Shown: piece after piece, positions 6,577-14,075 of the stretch | Layout of the letters: every line of letters begins with the position of its first letter | How positions within the stretch are numbered: the first letter of the stretch is position 1 | Translations under genes and position numbers: made by a program | DNA from: a bacterium | GTDB lineage: Bacteria; UBA10199; 2-02-FULL-44-16; JAAZCA01 | Length of the DNA: 17,614 bases | Assembly (NCBI GenBank): GCA_041648665.1 | Contig: JBAZOP010000060.1 | Span: 1 to 17,614 of the forward strand | Direction: 5' to 3' | Notes under the pieces: model-generated | Seen by the model: only the letters and a program-made list of their open reading frames with translations | Databases searched by the model: none | What the model was told of the DNA's origin: nothing

Positions 6577-9182
6577 GACATTGCCTCCACAAGACGCGTG
6601 TTCTTACGCGCCGCCTCGCGCTTCAGTTCGCCCAGCAGTTGCGCGGCATTCTGAACGCCGTGTACATGGATTGGCCCGGTGATAGTCACGCCCCCACCCC
6701 CGCCGCCTATCATCGGCCCCATGCGCGGGAAGTCCGGCGCGCGCTGCCCCTGGCGCATCTTGCGCAGCATATCCTGTGACAGCACATACTCACCCCGGTG
6801 TACCACGCCCGCAATCTGTCCGGGTGGCCCGTCGCCGGTGTAGCCGCCGCGCTGAAACTCCGGGATAGCGCGCCCGCCCAATGTCCGCCCGCCGCTTGTC
6901 GTCGTGCCCGCGCTGCCTTCTGTGAACGATGACGTGATGGTCACAGACCAGGGCCGTGAGGTCATGGTGTTCAAGCGCGTTTCTACGTCTACAATCTCGC
7001 GGACGAATGATTCTTTCCAGCCGCGCACCTGCAAAGTTGATAGATCGACCCAGGCGGTCATATAGCTTTCCATGTTTTGCCATCGCTGCTCGGCATGTTC
7101 AGTTAAGCTATCATAACTGTCCTTAAGAGGCTGCAATGGGTCTTCCTCTTGCTGTGGGCCAAAGACAAGTTCTTGGAAACGGCTTATACCCTCCTGAACG
7201 GTATTGGTCACCCGAGTGATGTCGTCAAGCCTGATTTGCCCGCTCGCTAAACGCTCTATCAACTGCACATATTGCTCAAGGCCACGCGCGTCTGTAGGAA
7301 TCCGTACCAGCCGATCTACCCACGACCAGTCTTCACGCGCCAGCAATCCCATTTGCACGGCGAAATCTGCTGCGCCAAACTCCCCGCGCGCCAGTGCCTC
7401 AGCCGCCGCGTTTGCCCGTAGCGCGAAAATCTCACTTTGTGCATTGGCCTCGCCCGTAGCCAGCGCCATGTAGCGCATGGCCTCTTCCGACTTTTCAGCG
7501 CTCACCCCGTACTCGCGCAGCGCCTCGCCAGCCTTCTGGTACAGCGACGAGTCAAAGGCCGTCGGCGCAATGCCCCAGATTTCGTCTAGCGACTTGCCCG
7601 CCCGCTGTGCCTCAGCACTCAGCTTGCTTGCCGCCTCGGTGATGCGCTCCAGGCTGCGCGCGGTCTTTTCTGCGCGCTCCTCAGCGCGCTCATCCGCAAG
7701 GCCCATCGCCCGGCCCCACATACCGCCGGACTCGGCGGTGGGACGCCACGCCGTCCGCTGCATCCCGGCCAATGTGCTTTCCCAGTCAATGCCACCGCCC
7801 GGTCTCATTCCTGCGGCCCAGCGCTGGAAGCGTTCAATCTCCTGCTGCTGCTGGCGTTGTGCCTCACTGAAAAGCAAGCCGAATGTGCCCGCGCGCCTCT
7901 GACGCTCCATGAAATTAAACGTCGGTGCCATCGCGCCCCAGTTCCAGGTTTGCTGACGCTGCATTGGAACGCCACGCTGATCCATACGGGCAATCATGTC
8001 TCCATAGGCGCGCAGAGCTTCCAACTCAGCAGGACTATACTTTCCAAAGATATCCGGCTGAACTGTAGCCCCCAGCTGCGCGCCCGGCGCAACCGGCACA
8101 TATGGCTCGGCCTGCCACTGCTCAGAAATCGGGTTCCAGAAGGCCGGCAATCCCGCCCTGGTGCGCAATTCTTGTTGTCTGGCTCTCGCAGCCGCCTCGC
8201 GCCCGGCGTCAGTCATGAAGCCCTCGAAAAAGTCGGTGGCGACAACTTTGGCCAACCACTCTGCGGCCCACGCGGCGTCGCTGATGTCTTCTCTCGGAAT
8301 GCCCAGCGTTTCTCCCGCAATTGCCTCCATCGTGACTTTCATAACAATTTGCCAGTCGTGCGCGGTTAGCAGTTCAAACCAATTCCATAAATCAAGCGCA
8401 GCGCTCGCCGCACTCTCTAGCACGTCGTTGACATTTGTCCCTACTTTTTCTTTAAATTCACGCGATCTGGCGGATAGCTGGTCTTGCTTCAGCGTGACGT
8501 TGGCCATGCCCTCGCCGAGCTTGTCCGCCTGTTCCTTCAGCCCATCGATCACGGCTTCCTGGAACGCGGCCTCGCGCGACAGCCCAGGCATGGCACTTTG
8601 CAACTCTTCCATGCGCCGCTTGACCTGATCCACGCTGAGGCCCAGCTGGTCAAGGCGCATGAATGACATATTGGCGAGCGTCAATTGAATCTGACTAAGC
8701 GCATTTTCAGTGCCGCCCAGCTGCGGGTTCGCCGCCGCCACAACTGACAGCATTCTGGCAAACTTGCCCGCCGCCTCTGCGCTGTCAGCCAAGCCGAACT
8801 TCATGAGCATATAGGCTTGCGCAGCCGCTTCGCCTTCGGTAACTGTGCCGCGCATGGCCGTCTGAATAGCTACAGTCCAGCGTTCAGCTTCCTCAGCACT
8901 GCCCGCATAGACGCGCAGGGCGTAGGCGCTGCGTTCAGCTTGCGCACCCATGCGCGCCCACTCTTGGGCAGTGCCGAGCACCTGCTGAAAAGCGCCATAG
9001 ACTATCTTGGCGCTGTTGCCGAGATAAAATAGGTTCTGCGCCATGTCGAGCACGCTGCGAGAGCCACGACTGCCCAGCCGCTCGGTGGCCTGATTCGCGC
9101 TATCCATGCCGCGCGCATATTCCCTCAGTTGTTTACTGAAGTCATCTTTCACGCTAAGCGTGATGGTGCGTCGTCTGTCCAT
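6573..9182 (-). CDS. Tail tape measure protein
   Basis: An 869-residue protein, the longest in the window, placed right after the tail assembly chaperones. The N-terminal part (residues 1-30) reads RRRTITLSVKDDFSKQLREY, as in many tape measures. Long Ala/Glu/Gln-rich helices follow to about residue 740, and the C-terminus has the hallmark FQRGGYTGDG, then AGVVHRGEYVLSQ, then a Gly-rich stretch and the closing segment VTITGPIHVHG near residues 832-842. The protein sets tail length by acting as a ruler inside the tube and is ejected with the DNA. At the usual 0.15 nm per residue it would suit a tail of about 130 nm. No lytic transglycosylase or peptidase domain is obvious. The ATG follows the chaperone stop by six bases. 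Confidence 0.9.
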   Translation of the reverse strand: MDRRRTITLSVKDDFSKQLREYARGMDSANQATERLGSRGSRSVLDMAQNLFYLGNSAKIVYGAFQQVLGTAQEWARMGAQAERSAYALRVYAGSAEEAERWTVAIQTAMRGTVTEGEAAAQAYMLMKFGLADSAEAAGKFARMLSVVAAANPQLGGTENALSQIQLTLANMSFMRLDQLGLSVDQVKRRMEELQSAMPGLSREAAFQEAVIDGLKEQADKLGEGMANVTLKQDQLSARSREFKEKVGTNVNDVLESAASAALDLWNWFELLTAHDWQIVMKVTMEAIAGETLGIPREDISDAAWAAEWLAKVVATDFFEGFMTDAGREAAARARQQELRTRAGLPAFWNPISEQWQAEPYVPVAPGAQLGATVQPDIFGKYSPAELEALRAYGDMIARMDQRGVPMQRQQTWNWGAMAPTFNFMERQRRAGTFGLLFSEAQRQQQQEIERFQRWAAGMRPGGGIDWESTLAGMQRTAWRPTAESGGMWGRAMGLADERAEERAEKTARSLERITEAASKLSAEAQRAGKSLDEIWGIAPTAFDSSLYQKAGEALREYGVSAEKSEEAMRYMALATGEANAQSEIFALRANAAAEALARGEFGAADFAVQMGLLAREDWSWVDRLVRIPTDARGLEQYVQLIERLASGQIRLDDITRVTNTVQEGISRFQELVFGPQQEEDPLQPLKDSYDSLTEHAEQRWQNMESYMTAWVDLSTLQVRGWKESFVREIVDVETRLNTMTSRPWSVTITSSFTEGSAGTTTSGGRTLGGRAIPEFQRGGYTGDGPPGQIAGVVHRGEYVLSQDMLRKMRQGQRAPDFPRMGPMIGGGGGGVTITGPIHVHGVQNAAQLLGELKREAARKNTRLVEAMS

Positions 9183-9188
9183 TCAGCC

Positions 9189-9422
9189 CTACCCGTAGCG
9201 CAGCAGCGCCAGCAGCGCGTAGGCGGACACGACCGTCGCGTCCACCTTGCCGCTCTCGCCCTGCTCATAGGCCCGGTTTATCAAGTCGCCTATACTCTTC
9301 TGCCGCTGGTACTCATAGGCCAGCCAGTCCATGCGCTCATCGGGCGGCAGCGCCTTGAACTCGCTCAGGCTCCACTTCATGCGGTCGCAGATGCGGTAGA
9401 CTAGCCACCTAAGCCCGTCGAA
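9189..9422 (-). CDS. Tail assembly chaperone, frameshift extension (gpT-like part)
   Basis: This frame, +1 relative to the upstream chaperone, encodes about 77 residues: FDGLRWLVYRICDRMKW, SLSEFKALPPDERMDW, LAYEYQRQKSIGDL and so on. The KW-SLSEFKALPP-x-E-x-x-x-W-LAYEY pattern is that of the downstream half of phage tail chaperone pairs. No ribosome binding site precedes its internal ATG at 9380, and residues read upstream of 9422 in this frame are an Arg-rich shadow of the other gene. It is therefore most likely made only as a fusion of about 225 residues by slippage at 9421-9426. The fusion would bind the tape measure during tail assembly and be absent from the mature virion. Confidence 0.75.
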   Translation of the reverse strand, partial: FDGLRWLVYRICDRMKWSLSEFKALPPDERMDWLAYEYQRQKSIGDLINRAYEQGESGKVDATVVSAYALLALLRYG

Positions 9423-9867
9423 AGGGCCGATGACGGATGTCTTCCTCCGCCGTCTCGATAAGCTGGTTGGTGATCTTCCACAGCGCCGACACTGCCCAGT
9501 TGTCCAGCCCGGCGATGTACGCCAGCTTTTCGTCCGTCGTCTCGCCCGGCACATCTATCGCCCAGCACGCCAGAATCTGCGCGTGCATCTGACGCATCCG
9601 GTAGCGTTGTAGTGCGTGCAGATAGCCGGGGTCGCGGAAATCGCGCTTGCGCGTGACCTTGCCATCCGGGTCGGTAAAGAACTCGTCTGTGTACGGCGCT
9701 TCCGGCGGCTCGCCCACAATGCGCAGTGCATCCAACGCCTCATCGGGCGTCAGCGCGCGCATCTCAAACAGCAGTCGCTCACCGGATGGTGTCGTCACCT
9801 CATACTCATGCAATGCGCCGTCAGAACGCAGGTCGTCCAGCGTCGCCTTGCGCGTTTCCTTCGCCAT
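9409..9867 (-). CDS. Tail assembly chaperone, short form (gpG-like)
   Basis: I choose the ATG at 9867 (MAKETRKATLDDL) rather than the longer start at 9903, because AAAGG lies seven bases upstream of 9867 while nothing suitable precedes 9903, and because this avoids overlap with the previous gene. The product has 152 residues: a basic start, a beta segment (EYEVTTPSGERLLFEMRALT), then mostly helical sequence with a conserved-looking LAYIAGLDNWAVSAL. Location between tail tube and tape measure, and a reading frame that overlaps a second one shifted by +1, are the classic features of the G/GT chaperone pair of siphoviruses. It should coat the tape measure during tube assembly. It ends EEDIRHRPFRRA when no frameshift occurs. 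Confidence 0.8.
   Translation of the reverse strand: MAKETRKATLDDLRSDGALHEYEVTTPSGERLLFEMRALTPDEALDALRIVGEPPEAPYTDEFFTDPDGKVTRKRDFRDPGYLHALQRYRMRQMHAQILACWAIDVPGETTDEKLAYIAGLDNWAVSALWKITNQLIETAEEDIRHRPFRRA
9418..9429 (-). promoter_or_regulatory. Likely +1 programmed frameshift site
   Basis: The minus-strand codons CGG CCC TTT CGA allow a tRNA to move one base forward either on CCC-T or on TTT-C; both give the same fusion sequence (R-P-F-D-G-L). The short frame ends 12 bases further on. The downstream chaperone frame is +1 (equivalently -2), not the -1 of lambda. Confidence 0.6.
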
Positions 9868-9887
9868 GCTGAGCCTTTCTAGCGCGC

Positions 9888-10286
9888 CTAGTACGCGCTC
9901 CATGCGTTCGCCTGATAGGAGAACGTAAGCCGATAGACATCCCCTTCACGCCCCGCCAGCCCCACCGAGTTAATCGCCCCGCTGTACAGAAAATACCCGG
10001 CACTTCCCTGGTATCCGCTGTGCTTCAGGTGCAGAAACACGCCCGTTTGTGCATCAGCGAACTTGCGCAGGGCGAGCAGGTCTGTCGTATACATCGCGCC
10101 AATGTATACGTCGGCACGCTGGCCTGTCCACAGATTGTGGTAGGCACCATCCAAAGTGCGGAAGTTGTCCACACCATAGGCCAGCGTGCCGAAGACGCTC
10201 TCGGCATAGGCGACAACAGCCGAGGCCGTCGCGCTGCCCGTCCAGAGGTACATCGTACCTTCGGGCCAGGCGAAGGTCTCGGCCAT
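9888..10286 (-). CDS. Second tail-tube-like structural protein
   Basis: A 132-residue protein that starts one base after the stop of the tail tube gene (TAAATG). It is beta-rich, with TMYLWTGSATASAVVAYAESV near the N-terminus and GREGDVYRLTFSYQANAW near the C-terminus, a pattern often seen at the end of tail-tube and baseplate-tube proteins. The middle repeats Trp/Tyr-rich strands (NLWTGQRADVYIGAMYTTD). It could be a second tube subunit, a tube-capping protein or a tail decoration protein. I do not recognise the exact family. Placement between tail tube and chaperone makes a virion role very likely. Confidence 0.55.
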   Translation of the reverse strand: MAETFAWPEGTMYLWTGSATASAVVAYAESVFGTLAYGVDNFRTLDGAYHNLWTGQRADVYIGAMYTTDLLALRKFADAQTGVFLHLKHSGYQGSAGYFLYSGAINSVGLAGREGDVYRLTFSYQANAWSAY

Positions 10287-10751
10287 TTAGCCGATGTACC
10301 CGCTCGCCGTCGGGCCGTTCATCGCCAGCGCCACAAACTGAAAGCTCAGGGCGTTCTCCTGATCGCCCTCGGTGAACTGACGCTGCGTGAGGGCAGCCCC
10401 ATGGAACTGGTAGAAGAAAGCAGCCCCCGCTTCTGGCGCGGTCATCTTCAGTTCCAGATGCACCATCGGCACCGATGCCCCCGCCTCCGCCGACGGGTTG
10501 GGAAACTGGGCCGTAGCAGCCCAGGCCACGTCAAACGAGCCGTTGATGGCCTCTTTGCTAACCAGCTTGTGATGGTTCGGAATACCCCGGTCTGAGATGG
10601 TAGCGATGGTATTGGCGCTCGTCCAGGTGAAGTTGCGGACGAAGCCCATCAGCGCCGTCGGCGCACCACTCGCCGTGACCCATCCCGACCCGCTGCCACT
10701 GGCCTGTACCCAGCGCAGCGCACCCTCGTAACGATTCCTGACTTCTGGCAT
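10287..10751 (-). CDS. Major tail tube protein
   Basis: A 154-residue protein with a clear AAGGAG site six bases before its ATG. The sequence is beta-rich, without Cys or membrane segments, and holds MGFVRNFTWTSANTIATISD at residues 34-53, close to the beta-strand and hinge arrangement of siphoviral tube subunits, then GIPNHHKLVSKEAING and, toward the C-terminus, VHLELKMTAPEAGAAFFYQF. Its position between the tail terminator and the chaperone/tape measure block is that of the tube gene in HK97- and lambda-like phages. Its length is at the short end for this family. It would polymerise around the tape measure to form the tail. Confidence 0.7.
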   Translation of the reverse strand: MPEVRNRYEGALRWVQASGSGSGWVTASGAPTALMGFVRNFTWTSANTIATISDRGIPNHHKLVSKEAINGSFDVAWAATAQFPNPSAEAGASVPMVHLELKMTAPEAGAAFFYQFHGAALTQRQFTEGDQENALSFQFVALAMNGPTASGYIG

Positions 10752-10769
10752 GATCTGACTCCTTGTCGC

Positions 10770-11297
10770 CTATGCTCGCTCTATCCAACTGAAGTAAAGT
10801 AACATCCGCCGCCGCTCGATGTCCGGGTTTGGGTCATAGGGCGGCGTCCGCGCCTCTACCCTGTCAATAACGATGCGGTAGCTGACATTGCCTGGAGCCG
10901 CCGCATTGGTGTAAAAGTCTTTTATGATTAGCGCGCTGCCCGTGCTGCGCAGACTGATCACCGCCTTCGTCAGCGCATCCTGCATCTGCGCCAGTTGCGC
11001 CCGCCAGTTGGCGTCGCGCCGCGTGGCCCAAGCGTTTACTTCCACAATGCCGAACTTCTGCTCGCCTGATCCATCGTCCACGCGCCCGCCCTGGTACGGA
11101 GACGGCCCGGTATCCGCGCCCAGATAGTGCACCGAGTAGCAGGGCAGCGTCGCGTTGCCCATCGGGTCTTGCGGGTTCTCCACAACCAGCGTAACGCTAC
11201 TCAGCAGGGGCGGCTTGTTGCCGGTCAACGCACCCTGTAGCCAGGCGTAAAGCGTGCCCAGAACGTTGTATTGCCCGGTCGTGTGCGAGAACGTCAC
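10770..11297 (-). CDS. Tail terminator protein (gpU-like)
   Basis: A 175-residue protein starting at GTG 11297 with a GGGGGAG site eight bases upstream and the previous stop just before it. The fold signals are an N-terminal helix (LGTLYAWLQGAL), a beta strand (SSVTLVVENPQD), a central helix (WRAQLAQMQDALTKAVI) and C-terminal strands (VSYRIVIDRVEA). This alpha/beta layout, and placement between the gp10-like gene and the tail tube gene, fit tail terminator proteins, which cap the tube and join it to the head. The N-terminal residues SHTTGQYNVLGT do not give a sharper family. Confidence 0.6.
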   Translation of the reverse strand: MTFSHTTGQYNVLGTLYAWLQGALTGNKPPLLSSVTLVVENPQDPMGNATLPCYSVHYLGADTGPSPYQGGRVDDGSGEQKFGIVEVNAWATRRDANWRAQLAQMQDALTKAVISLRSTGSALIIKDFYTNAAAPGNVSYRIVIDRVEARTPPYDPNPDIERRRMLLYFSWIERA

Positions 11298-11299
11298 CG

Positions 11300-11725
11300 C
11301 TAGAACTCCCCCATGATTTCATCAATGTACTTGTCCAGCAGCCGCATAGCGTGTTCCTCAGCGCGGTCAAGGAAGCCCGCTGATTGCTGCTCGCTATGCC
11401 CCGCGTTCAGGTCCTCGATGTAGGGCACATTCGACCCCTGCACAATGGTCAGACCGTTGTCCTTCTCTTCCCATACGGCGTCGCCAGGGCTGGCCCCCTT
11501 CGCATCCGCCCTCAGCAGTCCCGGTGCCCAGTGCCCCCACGAGGCGGCGGCCCGCCCCGTGTCGCGCGGCATTGAGAACATCTCGCCGTGCTGCTTAATG
11601 CTGCGCTCCGTCGCCAGCGATGTCTCGCGCAGCCGCCGCTTGCAGGACACAACGATCTTTTTAGCCTGCTGCTCGGTGTAGCGGCGTTCCTCATGCAACT
11701 GCCTGGCGTCAACCTGGATGCGCAT
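11300..11725 (-). CDS. HK97 gp10-like tail-joining protein
   Basis: A 141-residue protein. The N-terminal half is helical and strongly charged (QAKKIVVSCKRRLRETSLAT). The central segment MPRDTGRAAASWGHW is followed, after a short loop, by NVPYIEDLNAGHSEQQSAGF and LDRAEEH. The D-T-G-R-x-x-x-S and N-x-x-Y-x-x-x-x-N-x-G-x-S-x-Q-x-x-G-F pattern is diagnostic for the HK97 gp10 family, which sits at the head-tail junction or helps tail completion. Its ATG overlaps the end of the methyltransferase gene by 17 bases, and only a weak GGTGA precedes it, so it may be coupled to that gene. This places the whole glycan cassette inside the connector gene block. Confidence 0.8.
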   Translation of the reverse strand: MRIQVDARQLHEERRYTEQQAKKIVVSCKRRLRETSLATERSIKQHGEMFSMPRDTGRAAASWGHWAPGLLRADAKGASPGDAVWEEKDNGLTIVQGSNVPYIEDLNAGHSEQQSAGFLDRAEEHAMRLLDKYIDEIMGEF

Positions 11726-12437
11726 CTTTCACCGCCGTCATCTTGATACACAGTTCAACAATCGCGTTAATCCGCCCGATTGAACTCCGGTACACGGCCT
11801 GTTGGAACAGCGCATCGTCCAGCTTCGTGTCCGGGTCGTACATGATCTGCGTCTGCGCCTCGACAACCCGCACCGCGTCCTCGTGCGGCGAATACCAGAT
11901 GTCGCGTTCGATGTCGAAGTCCCAGTGCCCGTTCTGTCGGTAGACGAACGGTGACCCGTCCCCTTCTGGTGGTTTCAGGTAGCCGAACGTGGCAAACGTG
12001 ATGTATCGCGTATGCGTTGGGTCGCTGATCCCGCTGTTAGACCAGGCGAACGGGGCCAATATCCACGCCGTTCCGCCCGGCTTCATGATGCGATGCAGTT
12101 CCGAAAACCACGCAAACCAACCGTCCTGCCACTCCGGGTGCCATGTCACAAGCCGCCCGTTGCACACGATGTGGTGCGGAATGTGCTCCACAATGTGCGA
12201 GGCGATGGCATAGTCATAGGTATTATCGGGCAGCACCGCGCCATCGCTCTCGCGCCATGGGTAATCGAACAAATCCACAACCTTATTGACGCCCTCCAGC
12301 CCGTTCCAGTCCGCGTTATCCCAAGCTACATCCGGGTCAGTGTACATCTCTGCCGGGAGCAGCCGGTGACGCTTCGGCTGTTCGCAGGGCAGTATCACTC
12401 TCCCGCAACCCAGGTTAATCCCGCGCTTGGTCGTCAC
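11709..12437 (-). CDS. SAM-dependent methyltransferase, glycan-type
   Basis: I take GTG 12437 as start (VTTKRGINLGCG) because GGAG lies four bases upstream and the longer reading from 12479 adds only an Arg-rich tail that overlaps the previous gene. The product has 242 residues with class I methyltransferase motifs: motif I NLGCG at residues 8-12, YDYAIASHIVEHI at 74-86 and FSELHRIMKPGG at 111-122. A later DPTHTRYITFATFGYL resembles the P-x-H-x-R-x-F/I signature of methyltransferases in sugar or O-antigen clusters. In the context of three glycosyltransferase genes it probably methylates a sugar or amino sugar of the glycan. DNA or protein methylation cannot be ruled out, but no catalytic motif for DNA methyltransferases (NPPY, DPPY, PCQ) is present. 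Confidence 0.75.
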   Translation of the reverse strand: MTTKRGINLGCGRVILPCEQPKRHRLLPAEMYTDPDVAWDNADWNGLEGVNKVVDLFDYPWRESDGAVLPDNTYDYAIASHIVEHIPHHIVCNGRLVTWHPEWQDGWFAWFSELHRIMKPGGTAWILAPFAWSNSGISDPTHTRYITFATFGYLKPPEGDGSPFVYRQNGHWDFDIERDIWYSPHEDAVRVVEAQTQIMYDPDTKLDDALFQQAVYRSSIGRINAIVELCIKMTAVKDAHPG

Positions 12438-13311
12438 TTGTCTCCGCCGCTTTCTGCTGCGTCTGCAGCCAATCCACAATCACCTGTGCTCGTGCGTCCC
12501 ATGTCCCCGGCGTGGCCCACTTCTGCCCCGCCTTTGCAATGCGCTCAGCATCCACCGAGTGCTCCAGCGCCCAGCGCACCTGCTCGACCGCGCCCGCCGT
12601 ATCCTGGTACAGTAGGCAGTTCTGCCCATTGACCAGCCCCAGCGCCTCGCAGTCAGGGCACTCATCCATGACGACCAGGCAGCCCATCGCCGCCGTCTCC
12701 CAAACGCGCTGGGCCACGTCACCCGCCGCGCTGCGCACGAGGCTGATCTTGCTGTTCTGGTAGACCGCCGCGTACTGGTCATACACCGCGCCCGTGCCGT
12801 AGGCCATGCGCAGCGCCGGAATGTCGCGCAGCGCATACAGCAATTCGGCGCGCGGCCCGTACATGACCGCCAGCATCGCCGCGTCGTAGTGACGCTTGCT
12901 CCAGGCCGGGCCGGGCTTGAAGGCCACCTGGTCATAGCCGCAGGGCAGCCACGTCACGTTAGTCTCACCGATGCGCGCCCCGTGCCCGTGCGCCAGGAAC
13001 AGGTGATCCACATCAAACTGCCCGTAATCGCGTACATGGTTATCTACGCCATACACGACCCAGGGCATATCGCCGCTGCGCTCGGCCCCCATGTTCGAGT
13101 CCATGATCAGCACGGCGTCCGGCGTCCAGCCCTCGTCAATCTCCGAGGGCGTCCAGATGTGGCGTGGATCAACCTGACCGCCCCAGATGGCGTTGGGCGG
13201 CTCCGGCACTGGCCCGGCAGACCGCGCATCATGCCCCATGCGCCGCAGCGCGTCCAGCACATAGCGCCCGGAGGCCACAGGCCAGTGAATGGCAAGTATC
13301 AGCAGTTTCAT
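12415..13311 (-). CDS. CgeB-like glycosyltransferase (Glyco_trans_1_2 type)
   Basis: A 298-residue protein with GT-B fold character. The N-terminal half starts MKLLILAIHWPVASGRYVLD and contains PDAVLIMDSNMG and the linker WLPCGYDQVAFKPGP (residues 121-135). The C-terminal donor half has AVYQNSKISL, then QRVWETAAMGCLVVMDECPD at 201-220, then NGQNCLLYQD, which is the pattern of the CgeB/Glyco_trans_1_2 domain. The Glu in RVWETAAMG takes the place of the usual nucleotide-sugar-binding Glu. Its ATG overlaps the GT2 stop as ATGA, and GAGGT lies seven bases upstream. It would transfer a sugar from a nucleotide donor onto a glycan or protein; neither donor nor acceptor can be read from the sequence. 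Confidence 0.8.
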   Translation of the reverse strand: MKLLILAIHWPVASGRYVLDALRRMGHDARSAGPVPEPPNAIWGGQVDPRHIWTPSEIDEGWTPDAVLIMDSNMGAERSGDMPWVVYGVDNHVRDYGQFDVDHLFLAHGHGARIGETNVTWLPCGYDQVAFKPGPAWSKRHYDAAMLAVMYGPRAELLYALRDIPALRMAYGTGAVYDQYAAVYQNSKISLVRSAAGDVAQRVWETAAMGCLVVMDECPDCEALGLVNGQNCLLYQDTAGAVEQVRWALEHSVDAERIAKAGQKWATPGTWDARAQVIVDWLQTQQKAAETSDDQARD

Positions 13312-14075
13312 GCCCAGAACCTCACTTTGATTGCCGGCACGTCAGGCTCCACAACCTTCGTGTCTACCCAACGCGCTTTGAATGTCCGTGCGTTCATGGC
13401 AAATGATGGATTGCCGCCCGTGCTGCCCACTTCGTGCACCAGCCGGACGCGCGGCTCGTGCCAGACCTCGTAGCCTTCCAGTTGGGCGCGCACACAGAAA
13501 TCGGCATCCTCAAAGTACCCGCGCCCGTAGGCCGTATCGAACCCGCCCAGCATGTTCCACAGCCCGCGCCGGACGGCCAGCGCCGCACCCGTAACCCAAG
13601 ACACCTTGCGCGCCTTGCTGATCGGCTCCCAATCGGGATTGCCATAGCCCAGCGCCTCGTGGAACGGCTGCCCAGCGCCGTCAAATAGCCCGCCCACTGA
13701 CTGGACTTTGCCGTCAGGAAACAACAGCGTAGGCCCGACAACGCCTACCTTGCCATGACTGTCAAAGAGCGCCAGAAGGGTCGCATCCCAGCCCGCCGCA
13801 GTCGGGTAGCAGTCCTGGTTAAGGAAGAATAGCACCTCGCCCTTTGCCCGCTTCGCCGCCTGGTTGCAGTTGCCCGCAAAGCCGAGATTGTAGTTTGTCC
13901 GCTCGCAGCACGGCCCCAGCGACAGCGGCCCGTTGTACTCGGTGCTGCTATCATCCTGCACCAACACCTCAGTTAGCTCCGGGTCGGTCGTCTCGCGCAC
14001 CAACCGCAGGCAGCGCGTGACCTTCTCCAGATGGTTATAGGCCGGGATGATGACGCTAAGCCTCGGCGTGCTCAC
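13308..14075 (-). CDS. GT2-family glycosyltransferase
   Basis: I choose GTG 14075 (VSTPRLSVIIPAYNH) since a GGAGGGG site sits directly upstream; the reading from 14120 would add a Ser/Arg-rich tail. The product has 255 residues and a GT-A fold: VIIPAYNH at 8-15, VQDDSST at 39-45, NYNLGFAGNCNQA at 61-73, and FFLNQDC at 83-89 where family members usually have a DxD such as NPD or DAD. GYFEDADFCVRAQLEGYEVW at 186-205 is the acceptor-side ED motif of rhamnosyl- and related transferases, followed by VRLVHEVGST. It would use a nucleotide-sugar donor and a metal ion. It overlaps the previous gene by 20 bases and the next by four, so the three transferases are translationally linked. Confidence 0.85.
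   Translation of the reverse strand: MSTPRLSVIIPAYNHLEKVTRCLRLVRETTDPELTEVLVQDDSSTEYNGPLSLGPCCERTNYNLGFAGNCNQAAKRAKGEVLFFLNQDCYPTAAGWDATLLALFDSHGKVGVVGPTLLFPDGKVQSVGGLFDGAGQPFHEALGYGNPDWEPISKARKVSWVTGAALAVRRGLWNMLGGFDTAYGRGYFEDADFCVRAQLEGYEVWHEPRVRLVHEVGSTGGNPSFAMNARTFKARWVDTKVVEPDVPAIKVRFWA

Noticed and set aside
9423..9554. Upstream part of the second chaperone frame as an independent gene start
   Set aside because: The residues in this stretch are an Arg-rich shadow of the other frame, and no ribosome binding site precedes the start, so a frameshift is the better reading.
12438..12479. Longer start of the methyltransferase
   Set aside because: It adds only an Arg-rich segment overlapping the preceding gene and lacks a suitable ribosome binding site.
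12480..12935. A 151-codon minus-strand ORF overlapping the CgeB-like gene
   Set aside because: It is a shifted frame of a real gene, made up mostly of Arg, Ala, Ser and Trp without any domain.
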